From Yonghaparkia sp. Root332 (lineage in GTDB: Bacteria > Actinomycetota > Actinomycetes > Actinomycetales > Microbacteriaceae), in assembly GCF_001425665.1 (NCBI RefSeq), contig NZ_LMCX01000001.1:989651-1053650 (forward strand): a stretch of DNA of 64,000 bases, given 5' to 3'. Positions 8,939 to 16,396 of this stretch are shown here, piece by piece; position 1 is the first letter of the stretch; each line of letters begins with the position of its first letter. Position numbers and translations under genes: made by a program. Below the pieces are notes generated by a model. The model searched no databases, was not told the DNA's origin, and saw only the letters and a program-made list of their open reading frames with translations.

Positions 8939-9712
8939 TTGATCCAAGGCACTGATTCCGGCTCCGTCGCCCGAACGGACACCGGCAGCTCGACCCCCCG
9001 CACCACCCGCTCACGCCGCTCCTCCCTGCGCGGCACGGCGCTCAACGTCACCGTCATGGCCGTCGCCACCGGAATCGTCGCCACCCTCGCCCTTCCCGGC
9101 TACGCCGTGAATCCCGCCGCCAACGCGGACGGCGTCGAGGCGGCGGAGGCCATGGCGCAGCTGCGCGCGACGCAGTCGCAGAGCCTCACCGTCGAGTCCG
9201 AGACGGCGCAGACCGTGTCGCGCGACCAGTTCACCGCCACGAGCGAGGAGGAGCTCGCCGCCGCCCAGGCCGCGCAGGCCGCCGCCGAGCGTCGCGCCGA
9301 GCTCGCCGCCAGCTACACGGCGTACAGCGGGCCGACCGCGCAGGACTTCCTCGCCGCGCCGCCCGCCTCGTACAGCCAGAGCGCGGTCGTCAACATCGGC
9401 CTGCAGTACGTCGGCACGCCCTACCAGTACGGCGGCACGACGCCCGCGGGCTTCGACTGCTCGGGCTTCACCGCCTACGTCTTCGCCCAGGTCGGCATCG
9501 CCCTCCCGCACAGCGTGTCGGGCCAGGCCTCGATGGGCACCAGGATCTCGCGGGCGGATGCCGTGCCCGGCGACCTCGTCGTGCTCAACGACCACAGCCA
9601 CATCGGCATCTACATGGGCAACGGCGCGATCCTCGACGCGCCCTACCCCGGCAAGACCGTTCAGGCCCGCCCGCTCTGGACCGACGCGTACTACATCGTC
9701 CGCATCGGCTGA
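8939..9712 (+). CDS. Secreted NlpC/P60 peptidoglycan endopeptidase
   Basis: A 257-residue exported cell-wall hydrolase. The start is TTG, chosen because AGGAGGT lies 6 bases upstream and no ATG with a good site exists. Residues 1-57 are a long basic-then-hydrophobic signal or anchor (VTVMAVATGIVATLALPGYA). An Ala/Glu-rich coiled-coil-like linker covers 66-128. The NlpC/P60 domain covers about 145-257, with catalytic C174 (FDCSGFTAYVF) and H221 (DHSHIGIYMG). It should cut the stem peptide of peptidoglycan during growth or division. Confidence 0.92.
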   Translation: MIQGTDSGSVARTDTGSSTPRTTRSRRSSLRGTALNVTVMAVATGIVATLALPGYAVNPAANADGVEAAEAMAQLRATQSQSLTVESETAQTVSRDQFTATSEEELAAAQAAQAAAERRAELAASYTAYSGPTAQDFLAAPPASYSQSAVVNIGLQYVGTPYQYGGTTPAGFDCSGFTAYVFAQVGIALPHSVSGQASMGTRISRADAVPGDLVVLNDHSHIGIYMGNGAILDAPYPGKTVQARPLWTDAYYIVRIG

Positions 9713-9753
9713 GCGCCTCGGGCGTCACCGCGCACTCCGGTGAACAGACCATG

Positions 9754-9787
9754 AATCGGCGTGCCCGCTCAGGCGGGTGCGCCGATT
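9754..9787 (+). terminator. Long hairpin after NlpC/P60 gene
   Basis: A 15-bp stem (13 Watson-Crick pairs and two G-U) with a TCAG loop begins 41 bp after the NlpC/P60 stop. There is no U-run, so it may act as a Rho-dependent or weak terminator, or a transcript-stabilising hairpin. Confidence 0.55.
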
Positions 9788-9840
9788 CTGGGTTAGCCTG
9801 ATGCCCTCGGCGCCATCAGAGGACATAACCGGGAGAGGCC

Positions 9841-9957
9841 ATGTGCGAGCGACGCGACATCCAAACCGTGGATGCGCGCGCCGTCTTCCGCATACGGCAC
9901 AGCGTTCGCACGGCCCTGCCCTGTCGGGGCCGCGCGCGATCGAGCACTGCAGTCTGA
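9841..9957 (+). CDS. Possible 38-residue leader peptide of the HNH gene
   Basis: ATG at 9841 follows GGGAGAGG, a good ribosome-binding site, and opens a 38-codon frame rich in Arg (MCERRDIQTVDARAVFRIRH...). Its TGA stop (9955-9957) lies exactly in the loop of the strong terminator at 9944-9973. A TTAGCCT-type -10 element lies near 9793. Translation through the hairpin would compete with termination, the usual logic of an attenuator or leader peptide. It may instead be an incidental frame in a small RNA; I see no homology to rely on. Confidence 0.4.
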   Translation: MCERRDIQTVDARAVFRIRHSVRTALPCRGRARSSTAV

Positions 9958-9973
9958 CTGCAGTGCTTTTTTT
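9944..9973 (+). terminator. Strong intrinsic terminator upstream of HNH gene
   Basis: A 9-bp perfect stem (GCACTGCAG / CTGCAGTGC) with a TCTGA loop is followed by seven T residues. It lies 102 bp before the HNH ATG and after a promoter-like element, so it ends a short transcript of about 170 nt or attenuates the downstream gene. Confidence 0.9.
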
Positions 9974-10074
9974 GTGCCCGTCACCGCGGGCGCGCTGAAC
10001 CTCCCGCCCGCGGCGGCACCGGGACGCAAGGACAGCCCGCAGGCCATGCGGGCTCCGTTCATGGAGGTCAGCGG

Positions 10075-10575
10075 ATGCGCACTCTCGTTCTCAACGCCGG
10101 ATACGAGCCCCTCGCGGTCGTCTCGTTCCGTCGAGCCCTCGTGCTCGTGATGAACGGCAAGGCCGTGGTGCTCGCGCGCGACGACGCGCACCCCGTCATC
10201 GGGATCCACGACGCCTTCGAGCGACCGAGCGTCATCGTCCTGCGCCGCTACGTGCGCATCCCGCACGCGCGGCAGGTGCCCCTCACGCGCCGCGGCGTCC
10301 TGCGTCGCGACGGCAACCGCTGCGCCTACTGCGGGTCATCGGCCACGACGATCGACCACGTCATGCCGCGCTCGCGCGGCGGCGCCGACTCGTGGGAGAA
10401 CCTCGTCGCCTGCTGCCTGAAGTGCAACAACATCAAGAGCGACCGCACCCCGGCGGAGATGGGGTGGCGCCTGCGCGTCCAGCCCAAGGCCCCGCACGGG
10501 ACGGCCTGGCTCGTGCGCGGCATCGAGCGCCCGCAGCCGGCGTGGGACGAGTACCTCGCGCCGCTCGCGGCGTAG
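10075..10575 (+). CDS. HNH endonuclease
   Basis: A 166-residue actinobacterial HNH-family protein. The N-terminal half (MRTLVLNAGYEPLAVVSFRR) is the conserved lead-in of this family. The HNH domain occupies about residues 78-130: CAYC (83-86), IDHVMPRSRGG with the catalytic histidine, then NLVACC-KCN-K, which supplies the second zinc ligand pair. No signal peptide. The cellular role of this widespread chromosomal subfamily is not established; nucleic acid cleavage is inferred from the fold. The preceding leader-terminator suggests controlled expression. Confidence 0.9.
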   Translation: MRTLVLNAGYEPLAVVSFRRALVLVMNGKAVVLARDDAHPVIGIHDAFERPSVIVLRRYVRIPHARQVPLTRRGVLRRDGNRCAYCGSSATTIDHVMPRSRGGADSWENLVACCLKCNNIKSDRTPAEMGWRLRVQPKAPHGTAWLVRGIERPQPAWDEYLAPLAA

Positions 10576-10584
10576 GGCGGGCAT

Positions 10585-10608
10585 CCGCCGGTCGTCGCCG
10601 ACCGGCGG
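10585..10608. terminator. Bidirectional terminator-like hairpin
   Basis: A perfect 10-bp stem CCGCCGGTCG / CGACCGGCGG with a TCGC loop lies between the convergent HNH gene and the sigma-linked membrane gene. There is no U-run on either side. Confidence 0.6.
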
Positions 10609-10626
10609 GCCCGCCCCAGCCGGCGG

Positions 10627-11235
10627 TCAGCCCGCGAAGGCCGCGTCGTAGAGCGCGCGGAGCTCGGGGGAGTCCTCGCCCGTGACGCCGCAGCCCGTGA
10701 TCATGCCGTCGAGGGCGCCGACGAGGAACTCGCCGCCGACCGTGAACGGCACGCCCGAGTAGTCGGACGAGGTCGCGTCGATCTGCGGCACCTCGACGCG
10801 ATCGGCGACCTCGCCGGCGAACGTCTCGGTGACCTCGAGGGTGACGGTGCCGCCGTCGACCTCGAGCACGGTGGCGGCGAAGGCCTGATCCTGCGCGGCG
10901 ATCGTCGCGGGGTCGAGGGCGAGGCAGCTGCCGCTCGCGAGTCCGCCGCCCTCGGGGGCGGCGAGCTGCTCGACGGTGGGCTGCGTGCCGCCGAGGGCGA
11001 GGGGCGCGACGATCGCGGCGGCGATCGCGACGGCCGCGGCGGCGCCGGCCACGGGCATCCAGCGGGGGATGCGCGAGCGGGCGTGGGTCGCCGACTCGGG
11101 GGCGGTGGCGGTGCTGGTGTCGGTCATGAGCTGCTCCATCCTGTGGTCGAGCCACGTCGCAGGGAGGGGAGCGAGCGCGCGCGCCGGGTCGGCGGCGCCG
11201 AGCTGCTGGCGCAGCTCGCGGTCATCGTCGGACAT
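10627..11235 (-). CDS. Putative anti-sigma-like membrane protein
   Basis: A 202-residue protein directly downstream of, and overlapping by 14 bases, an ECF sigma gene. The cytosolic N-terminus (RELRQQLGAADPARALAPLP) is followed by a single membrane segment at about residues 68-92 and an extracytoplasmic domain of about 110 residues with several acidic strands and two cysteines. The arrangement fits a membrane-bound regulator of the sigma factor, but no zinc-binding anti-sigma motif is seen. The ATG at 11233-11235 has GGGAGC upstream. Confidence 0.65.
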   Translation of the reverse strand: MSDDDRELRQQLGAADPARALAPLPATWLDHRMEQLMTDTSTATAPESATHARSRIPRWMPVAGAAAAVAIAAAIVAPLALGGTQPTVEQLAAPEGGGLASGSCLALDPATIAAQDQAFAATVLEVDGGTVTLEVTETFAGEVADRVEVPQIDATSSDYSGVPFTVGGEFLVGALDGMITGCGVTGEDSPELRALYDAAFAG

Positions 11236-11821
11236 CGATGCTCCCTTCCTCTTCCCTGACATGTCCAGATGAAGCGGCTGCTTTCAGCGCGGCGTGCGAC
11301 TCGTCCGACAGCTCGGCCTTCAGTCGCGCCTTCGCGCGGTGCAGGCGGATCGACGCGGCGTTCGCGCTGATGCCGAGCACGACTGCGATCTGCGGGCTCG
11401 TGAGCTCGTCCCACGCCCACAGGCGGAGGATCTCGGCGTCGTCGCGGCGCAGTCGGGCGAGGGCGGCGCGGAGCCGGACGTGGTCGTCACCATGGGGGTC
11501 ATCGTCGTCTGCCGCGGCGTCGGGCGCGTCGATCGGCGGCGGGTCGATCGCGATGATGCGGCCGACGAGGCGCGTGCGGCGGCGCTCGGCGCGCTGGGCG
11601 TTCGCGAGGCACTGGCGGGCGACGACGATCGCCCAGGGCAGCGCGTCGGCCTCGGCGGGAGGGACCTCGTCGAGCCTCCGCCAGCACACGAGCAGCACGT
11701 CGCCGAGCACGTCGTCGGCGGTCGCGGCGTCGGTGCGGCGATGCAGATAGCGGCGCACCGGGTCGGCGACGAGGTCGACGAGGGCGCGCATCCGCCGCTC
11801 GCGATCGGTCGAGGTGCTCAC
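11222..11821 (-). CDS. ECF-type RNA polymerase sigma factor
   Basis: A 199-residue sigma-70-like protein. Region 2 lies at about residues 10-75 (VADPVRRYLHRR, TADDVLGDVLLVCWRRLDEVP) and region 4 at about 115-175 (RDDAEILRLWAWDELTSPQIA, NAASIRLHRAKARLKAEL). They are joined by an acidic linker. GTG start; the 3' end overlaps the putative regulator gene. Probably an alternative sigma factor responding to an envelope or extracytoplasmic signal; targets unknown. Confidence 0.9.
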   Translation of the reverse strand: MSTSTDRERRMRALVDLVADPVRRYLHRRTDAATADDVLGDVLLVCWRRLDEVPPAEADALPWAIVVARQCLANAQRAERRRTRLVGRIIAIDPPPIDAPDAAADDDDPHGDDHVRLRAALARLRRDDAEILRLWAWDELTSPQIAVVLGISANAASIRLHRAKARLKAELSDESHAALKAAASSGHVREEEGSIDVRR

Positions 11822-11893
11822 ACCCTGCTTATGTCGCGGCGCGGGGCGATCTTTCGTGCTCGCGCCCAGGCAGACCCGCGCGGACTCCGCGTC

Positions 11894-12268
11894 TCAGTGG
11901 TCGAGGGCCGCGTCGATCTCGTCTCGCCGGGCGAGCAGCATCGCGTCGAAGGCCTCGCGCGGCAGCGGCCGGGCATCCGTGAACGCGACGGCGCCCTTCG
12001 ATCGCTTCAGGTCGCCGAGCAGCGGCGCGACCGCCACGATCACGGCGGGGCTGAACGGGTACACCGAGTAGCCCGCGGCGGTCGCGGCGACGGCGATGAG
12101 CGGACGCCCGCGGTAGCGCAGGGCGGGCATGCCGTACGAGACTCCCTCGGCGGCGCGCGGCTCGAGCTCGAGCGCGCGAGCGTACCAGCCGGCGAGGACG
12201 TCGCGGGAGGGGTGCGGGGCCGCAGCGATCGAACCGGTGAGCGGATGCTCAGGGCTCGAGTCGGGCAT
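11894..12268 (-). CDS. DUF1801/YdhG-like protein
   Basis: A 124-residue protein with the SYGMPALRYRGRPLIAV and YSVYPFSPAVI segments typical of the DUF1801/YdhG superfamily, a small fold sometimes described as iron-chaperone-like. A homologous family member lies at 40119-40532. Monocistronic, just before tRNA-Arg. Function unknown. Confidence 0.75.
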   Translation of the reverse strand: MPDSSPEHPLTGSIAAAPHPSRDVLAGWYARALELEPRAAEGVSYGMPALRYRGRPLIAVAATAAGYSVYPFSPAVIVAVAPLLGDLKRSKGAVAFTDARPLPREAFDAMLLARRDEIDAALDH

Positions 12269-12357
12269 CCGGTCATGGTTGCAGAGGCCGGCGCCGGCGG
12301 GAAGGGGCCGCGACCGCGGTGCCGTGCCGACGCCCGCGGTTTAGAGTGGAGGCGTCA

Positions 12358-12429
12358 GCCTCTGTAGCTCAATGGAAGAGCAGTTCCGTCCTAAGGAAAG
12401 GGTTGGGGGTTCGAGTCCCTCCAGGGGCA
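12358..12429 (+). tRNA. tRNA-Arg (anticodon CCT)
   Basis: The 72-nt sequence folds as a tRNA: acceptor GCCTCTG / CAGGGGC (one G-U), D arm GCTC / GAGC, anticodon loop GTCCTAA giving CCT (decodes AGG), T arm GGGGG-TTCGAGT-CCCTC. CCA is not encoded. The accessory island begins right after its 3' end, as is common for tRNA genes used as integration sites. Confidence 0.93.
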
Positions 12430-12438
12430 CGCAGGGCC

Positions 12439-12477
12439 GATTGCGGAAATGTCGGATCTCGATTGCGGAAATGTGGC
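12439..12477 (+). repeat. Tandem copies of GATTGCGGAAATGT after tRNA-Arg
   Basis: GATTGCGGAAATGT occurs at 12439-12452 and again at 12461-12474, ten bases past the tRNA. A longer version (GATCTCGATTGCGGAAATGTGGC, 12455-12477) matches 23530-23552 at 20 of 23 positions in the same orientation. This could be an integration boundary or an insertion-sequence end remnant. Confidence 0.5.
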
Positions 12478-12589
12478 GATCTGACCGGCCGCTGTCCACC
12501 CCGGCAGGCGCTGCTCCGACACGCCCGATCGGGCTGTGTGTTGCGTAGGACGTCAGGGCGACATACGTTCGACCTACGTCAACGAAGAA

Positions 12590-12623
12590 GCCCCCGGCAG
12601 ATGCGCCAACATCCACCGGGGGC
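12590..12623 (-). terminator. Terminator of the small zinc-ribbon gene
   Basis: GCCCCCGG / CCGGGGGC (8-bp stem, 18-base loop) lies 30 bp downstream of the minus-strand zinc-ribbon gene. Read on that strand it is followed by CTTCTTCG, a T-rich tail. Confidence 0.55.
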
Positions 12624-12652
12624 GTTGCTAGTACAGCTAGCCGTTGATTCTC

Positions 12653-12784
12653 TTACCGGAGATTGAACGCCCTGCGGCACCGCGAGCAGGACACGAGCCC
12701 CGGCGTGCGCAGGCGTACGCCGGGGAGCTCGTGCCTGAAGTGGCAGTACGGACAGGTGACGATCAGGGCGGGGATGCGGCGCAT
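12653..12784 (-). CDS. Small zinc-ribbon protein
   Basis: A 43-residue protein with two cysteine pairs, CPYC (10-13) and CSRC (34-37), flanking a beta-hairpin-like LPGVRLRTPGLVS. It should bind one zinc ion. ATG at 12782-12784 follows AGGAAGGAG by 6 bases; the frame is open further upstream, but that part lacks a start with a good site. It is the first gene of the island on this side and its role is unknown. Confidence 0.65.
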   Translation of the reverse strand: MRRIPALIVTCPYCHFRHELPGVRLRTPGLVSCSRCRRAFNLR

Positions 12785-13071
12785 CTCATGCTCCTTCCTG
12801 GCCGGCTTAGCAGCCGGACCTTCTTTGTGGTGCCCGAACGGTCGCCCGAGCACCACAACGGTACGTCCGCCTACAGACATCGAAGCGACACCACATCTAG
12901 TGGGCGTGTCCTCCACAGCTGTGCATATCTTGTGGTTTGAGTTCTCCACAGGGGCCTCGCTCGAAATCCCCGCCACTGATGGAGCCGGCCCCGCTTGTCC
13001 TCACCGTGTCCTCCAAAATGGGGACAACGCTGTGGAGAACTCGTAGGGCGGGTCGGTGCCGAGTTGATTGC
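12785..13071. repeat. Repeat-rich noncoding segment beside DDE gene
   Basis: No gene is seen. The segment holds a perfect 13-bp inverted repeat, GAGTTCTCCACAG at 12939-12951 and CTGTGGAGAACTC at 13030-13042. It also has two direct copies of GTGTCCTCCA exactly 100 bp apart (12906-12915, 13006-13015). An inverted copy, CGGAGGACAC, occurs at 17917-17926 on the far side of the recombinase module, so these may be element ends or binding sites. Confidence 0.5.
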
Positions 13072-15102
13072 CTAACCAGCGAGCTTGAGAGCCTGCAGTC
13101 GAGAGAGGCGCCGCCTCTTCCGTCTGCGCTGCTCGCGGGCTGCCACCAGTCTCGCGACCTCCTCCATGTCGCCGATCCGACGCGCGGCCTTGACGTCCTC
13201 GCCACGACGACGATCCGCGATGATACGCCGGCGGCTCATCTCCGCCTCCGAGAGAGGCATCAACGTCGGAGTCACCGCCCAGGTCGTCCCGGCCGCAACT
13301 TCCTGGACGACAGGCTTCTTCACCACGCGCGGAGGCTTCGGAGGATCGATGAGGAAGGTACGGACCTTGCGGAGGTTGCTCGCGGTGACCAGGAACGCCG
13401 CAAGGACGTACTGCGCCGCGTGGCCACGGAGCCGCCGGCGGCTGCTCCGGCCAGCCTGCTCGGGCGTGTTCTCCTTCAGGTAGCCGTTGTAGCCCTCCAC
13501 GATCGTCCGCTGGGCGTACTGGATGAGGAACTCCTCGGAGCCCCAGATCAGGCCCTGCCGATGACGGGCCCATTCTTCGAACGGGATCGACACGGACTCC
13601 TCGTTCGTGCAGATCTTGCCGGGGTGGTCAGGAAGGTTCGAGGGCAGGATCGGCAGGAGCACTTTTCCCTCGGGGACTGCGCTGCTCCGAGGCTTCAGCG
13701 GGCAGGAGACCGTGGCGTTCGGTCCGGCCGCCGGGCAGGTGATGACCAGAGCGCCGCCGGGCTTGGGCTTCTGCTTCTGCTTCAGCTCGTACGGCCGCAG
13801 CGCGTTCACGGCCCGGACGAGTCGCTCTTTCGCGGGCTCTCTCTCCTCGCTAGGACGCTGACGGTCCTGGAAAACCACCGCCGTGTTGAAGGGCTCCTCG
13901 AGCAGCGCCTTGGGCGTCGCCGGGCAGAAGTGGCGGCCGACCAGTTGCAGGCCGCCACCAGATCCCCCCTGAACCCCGGTCTTGCCCGGCACCTTCGTCC
14001 CGTCGGAGCGGGTCTCCGGGAGGAGATCGAAAATGACCTCGTAGCCCATGGCGATGATCGGGTACCGGAGCTTCTCCGGAAGAGCCTGCGTGTAGGCGGC
14101 ATCACCGATCCAGTAGCCGGCCGGATGACCCCGATCGCGAATCGACGCAGTGCAGTTCACTGCCTCGAGCGCGAACGCCTTGCCCGGGCGGTGGAATGAC
14201 ATCCCGGCGGCCAGGTCGGGGAACTGCGGCTCGTCGAACGGAGAGTTCGGCAGCCAGATCGCGAGCGTGGCCTCGTAGCCGTTGACGAGCTTGCCCTTCT
14301 TCGCGTTGTCGCCGTCGTGGTCTCCCTCTCGCACGTATGGGCCGGCGTCTCTGTCGGAGGAGGACCGTCCGGTGTGGATGTTGGTGGTTTGCCGCGCGAA
14401 GGCGTCGAAGAGCGTCGCGTCGACCGCGATGTTGCCCTTCCACTGGTCGCGGTAGACCGCCGGCAGAGTCCGAATACTGGCCTCCAGCAGATGGTTGGCC
14501 AGCCAGTCAAGGCGCGCAAGCATCACTTCGACGTTCGGATCGTCGTTCTCCTCATCCGTGAGTCGCTGGTGCTCCTCTGCGGACACCCGCGTGCGCCGCT
14601 CGGACGGAAAGGGATCGATGCTCTCGATCCAGGAGTCGAAGGCTCGCCGGATCCGGGTGCATCGACCCTCCTCCCGGATGGCGTGCTCGGGAATGCCGAT
14701 CCGAGCGACCTGGTCGCTGGTCAAGCGTCCTACCAGCTCGTCGATCCGGGTCATGAGGATCGGCTTTTCGTCGAACAGGGTGACGAGGATCAGGATGAAG
14801 ATGTGCCGGATGGTGAACTCGCTGCGCCGTCCGGCGCGACCTCGCGCTCCGCGAAGCTTCATCCGGTACTCCTCAGCCCACACCTCGAGCTGCGGCACGA
14901 CACCGGATCCGTCGATGAAGGCGATCGCTCGGTCGATGGCGACGTCAGACACCCCTCCGATGTTGTGCAGTTCGGCGTACTCGCCGTTCGGGCCGAAGAT
15001 GAGGAGCTTCTCCCCGTCGAGAGTCGCCTCTCCGGCGTGCGCGAGGCGCAGGCTGATCTCCTTACGGGGCGGGTTCTTGGGTCCCAGTCCCTTGGCGCTC
15101 AT
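13072..15102 (-). CDS. DDE transposase-like protein, IS4-type YREK signature
   Basis: A 676-residue protein with the landmarks of an IS4/IS1182-type DDE transposase: first Asp D228 in NIAVDATLFDAF, second Asp D334 in YWIGDAAYTQAL, and Y529-R532-E536-K543 in YAQRTIVEGYNGYLK, which fits Y(2)R(3)E(6)K exactly. An insertion with C393, C456, C467 and C498 may bind zinc. The C-terminal 90 residues are basic (RRRIIADRRR; EQRRRKRRRLSRL). ATG at 15100-15102 overlaps the stop of the upstream recombinase gene (ATGA), so the two are coupled. It is longer than most single-gene IS transposases, and coupling to a tyrosine recombinase is unusual. Confidence 0.75.
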   Translation of the reverse strand: MSAKGLGPKNPPRKEISLRLAHAGEATLDGEKLLIFGPNGEYAELHNIGGVSDVAIDRAIAFIDGSGVVPQLEVWAEEYRMKLRGARGRAGRRSEFTIRHIFILILVTLFDEKPILMTRIDELVGRLTSDQVARIGIPEHAIREEGRCTRIRRAFDSWIESIDPFPSERRTRVSAEEHQRLTDEENDDPNVEVMLARLDWLANHLLEASIRTLPAVYRDQWKGNIAVDATLFDAFARQTTNIHTGRSSSDRDAGPYVREGDHDGDNAKKGKLVNGYEATLAIWLPNSPFDEPQFPDLAAGMSFHRPGKAFALEAVNCTASIRDRGHPAGYWIGDAAYTQALPEKLRYPIIAMGYEVIFDLLPETRSDGTKVPGKTGVQGGSGGGLQLVGRHFCPATPKALLEEPFNTAVVFQDRQRPSEEREPAKERLVRAVNALRPYELKQKQKPKPGGALVITCPAAGPNATVSCPLKPRSSAVPEGKVLLPILPSNLPDHPGKICTNEESVSIPFEEWARHRQGLIWGSEEFLIQYAQRTIVEGYNGYLKENTPEQAGRSSRRRLRGHAAQYVLAAFLVTASNLRKVRTFLIDPPKPPRVVKKPVVQEVAAGTTWAVTPTLMPLSEAEMSRRRIIADRRRGEDVKAARRIGDMEEVARLVAAREQRRRKRRRLSRLQALKLAG

Positions 15103-16010
15103 CGGACAGCCCCTGACCCGCGCATGAGTCTGTCGGCTGACTCGCTGTCTCGCTGGACGTGATCGAGGTATCGCTGGAACGAGTCCAGTGTGGTGTTCCC
15201 TGCTGTGGCGAGCAGAAGGTCCAGCGGTGTTCCGAACTGGAGGTGAGTGACGAGCCAGGTCACTCGCATCCGTCGTGAGTCGGGCCCGCCTGACTTGGTC
15301 GTGAAATCGCCGACGTAGTTTCCGCCGGAGACCTCGCCCGTGACGCCGACGAGATGATCGGTCTCTCCGGCCTCCTCCAGCGACAGGTGGAGAAGCGGCT
15401 CCCAGTCGTGGAGAAGCGGAACGGTTCGAGGATGGCCGACCGTCACGTTGACGCTCAGGCCGCCCGGCAGGTGCAGCACGTCTGCGCGCCTCACGCCCGC
15501 CATCTCTGCAGCGCGAAGCCCCGCTCCCATCCCCAGCGCGGCGATGGCGCAGGCAGTCCGTCGGTGGTTCGCATCGCGTCGGGACTTGGCCCACGACTCG
15601 ATAAGGGAGTAGTCCGACGGATCGAACGGCGCGGGAGAGCGGTGGCGCTGAGGCCGCGTGAAACGCACGCCGAGCGGTTCGCTGTCGACGAGCGTCAGAC
15701 GGGCCTGGCGGAGTGTGGTCCGCGCGTGGGGGTTGTCCGCGTGGCCCTTCCTCACCCGAAGCGCGATGTGATGCTCGACGACTGCCTCGGAGAGCACCGT
15801 CTCGGGGGTCAGGTCCCACCCCTGCTCCCAGCAGTGGGCCGCCAGTCGTGTCAGGTTGAAGAGCAGGTCCTTCGTGAGCGCGACAGGCGCGGGCCCGATC
15901 TGCTCCATCCATTCCAGGAGTCGCGGTCGGATCATCGCCCACGCCTCGCCATCGATCCGCGGCGAGTAGTCATGGAGCTGCTTGCGCCAGCGCTGCTCGC
16001 GGTCGGCCAT
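15099..16010 (-). CDS. Tyrosine-recombinase-like protein A
   Basis: A 303-residue protein. Residues 130-285 resemble the tyrosine recombinase catalytic domain: GMGAGLRAAEM places catalytic R166, RRMRVTWLVTHLQFG gives R249, and SFQRYLDHV gives nucleophile Y281. The usual His of the HxxR motif is Arg, and the second His/Trp position is Gly (ATAGN), so it is a divergent member. The N-terminal 120 residues resemble the core-binding domain. ATG at 16008-16010 follows GGAGG. It is coupled to the DDE gene (4-base overlap) and divergent from the HTH gene across 39 bp. Confidence 0.72.
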   Translation of the reverse strand: MADREQRWRKQLHDYSPRIDGEAWAMIRPRLLEWMEQIGPAPVALTKDLLFNLTRLAAHCWEQGWDLTPETVLSEAVVEHHIALRVRKGHADNPHARTTLRQARLTLVDSEPLGVRFTRPQRHRSPAPFDPSDYSLIESWAKSRRDANHRRTACAIAALGMGAGLRAAEMAGVRRADVLHLPGGLSVNVTVGHPRTVPLLHDWEPLLHLSLEEAGETDHLVGVTGEVSGGNYVGDFTTKSGGPDSRRMRVTWLVTHLQFGTPLDLLLATAGNTTLDSFQRYLDHVQRDSESADRLMRGSGAVR

Positions 16011-16049
16011 GGGGCCTCCGCCAGACGCACTGTCGAGTACGCTCGCGCC

Positions 16050-16325
16050 ATGGCTCGAACCACCCGTCCGACGCCTCGGGAGCTGGCCGTCGACTGGCCG
16101 CGAGTCGCTTCCGGCGATCCCATCGGGGAGATCGCGCGAGGCTTCACGCTGAACCTCATCGAGGCGATCGGTGATCGCAGTCTGCGCAGCGTCGCCGAAT
16201 CCACCGGCGTGGGGCATGCGAGTCTGTCGCGCATCATCGAAGGCCAGCTGTGGCCGGACATGTGGACTGTCGCCCGTCTGGAGCGAGGTCTCGGCAGGGC
16301 GCTGTGGCCCCGCGGGGACGAGTGA
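16050..16325 (+). CDS. Small XRE-like HTH regulator
   Basis: A 91-residue protein. Residues 36-85 form a helix-turn-helix (DRSLRSVAESTGVGHASLSR, then W-WTVARLERGL) like small lambda-repressor-type regulators. The ATG has no clear ribosome site, so translation may be leaderless. It is divergent from recombinase A and convergent with recombinase B, the classic place for a regulator of the module or a directionality factor. Confidence 0.72.
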   Translation: MARTTRPTPRELAVDWPRVASGDPIGEIARGFTLNLIEAIGDRSLRSVAESTGVGHASLSRIIEGQLWPDMWTVARLERGLGRALWPRGDE

Positions 16326-16396
16326 GTTGGATTCCATGTAAAGCCCTATGCGGGCTTGTTCGGATCGGCCGGAGTGTGAGCCTCACCTGGCCCCCG

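Noticed and set aside
12439-12474. CRISPR-like repeat
   Set aside because: Only two close copies with an 8-base gap, no further repeats, no cas genes in the window.
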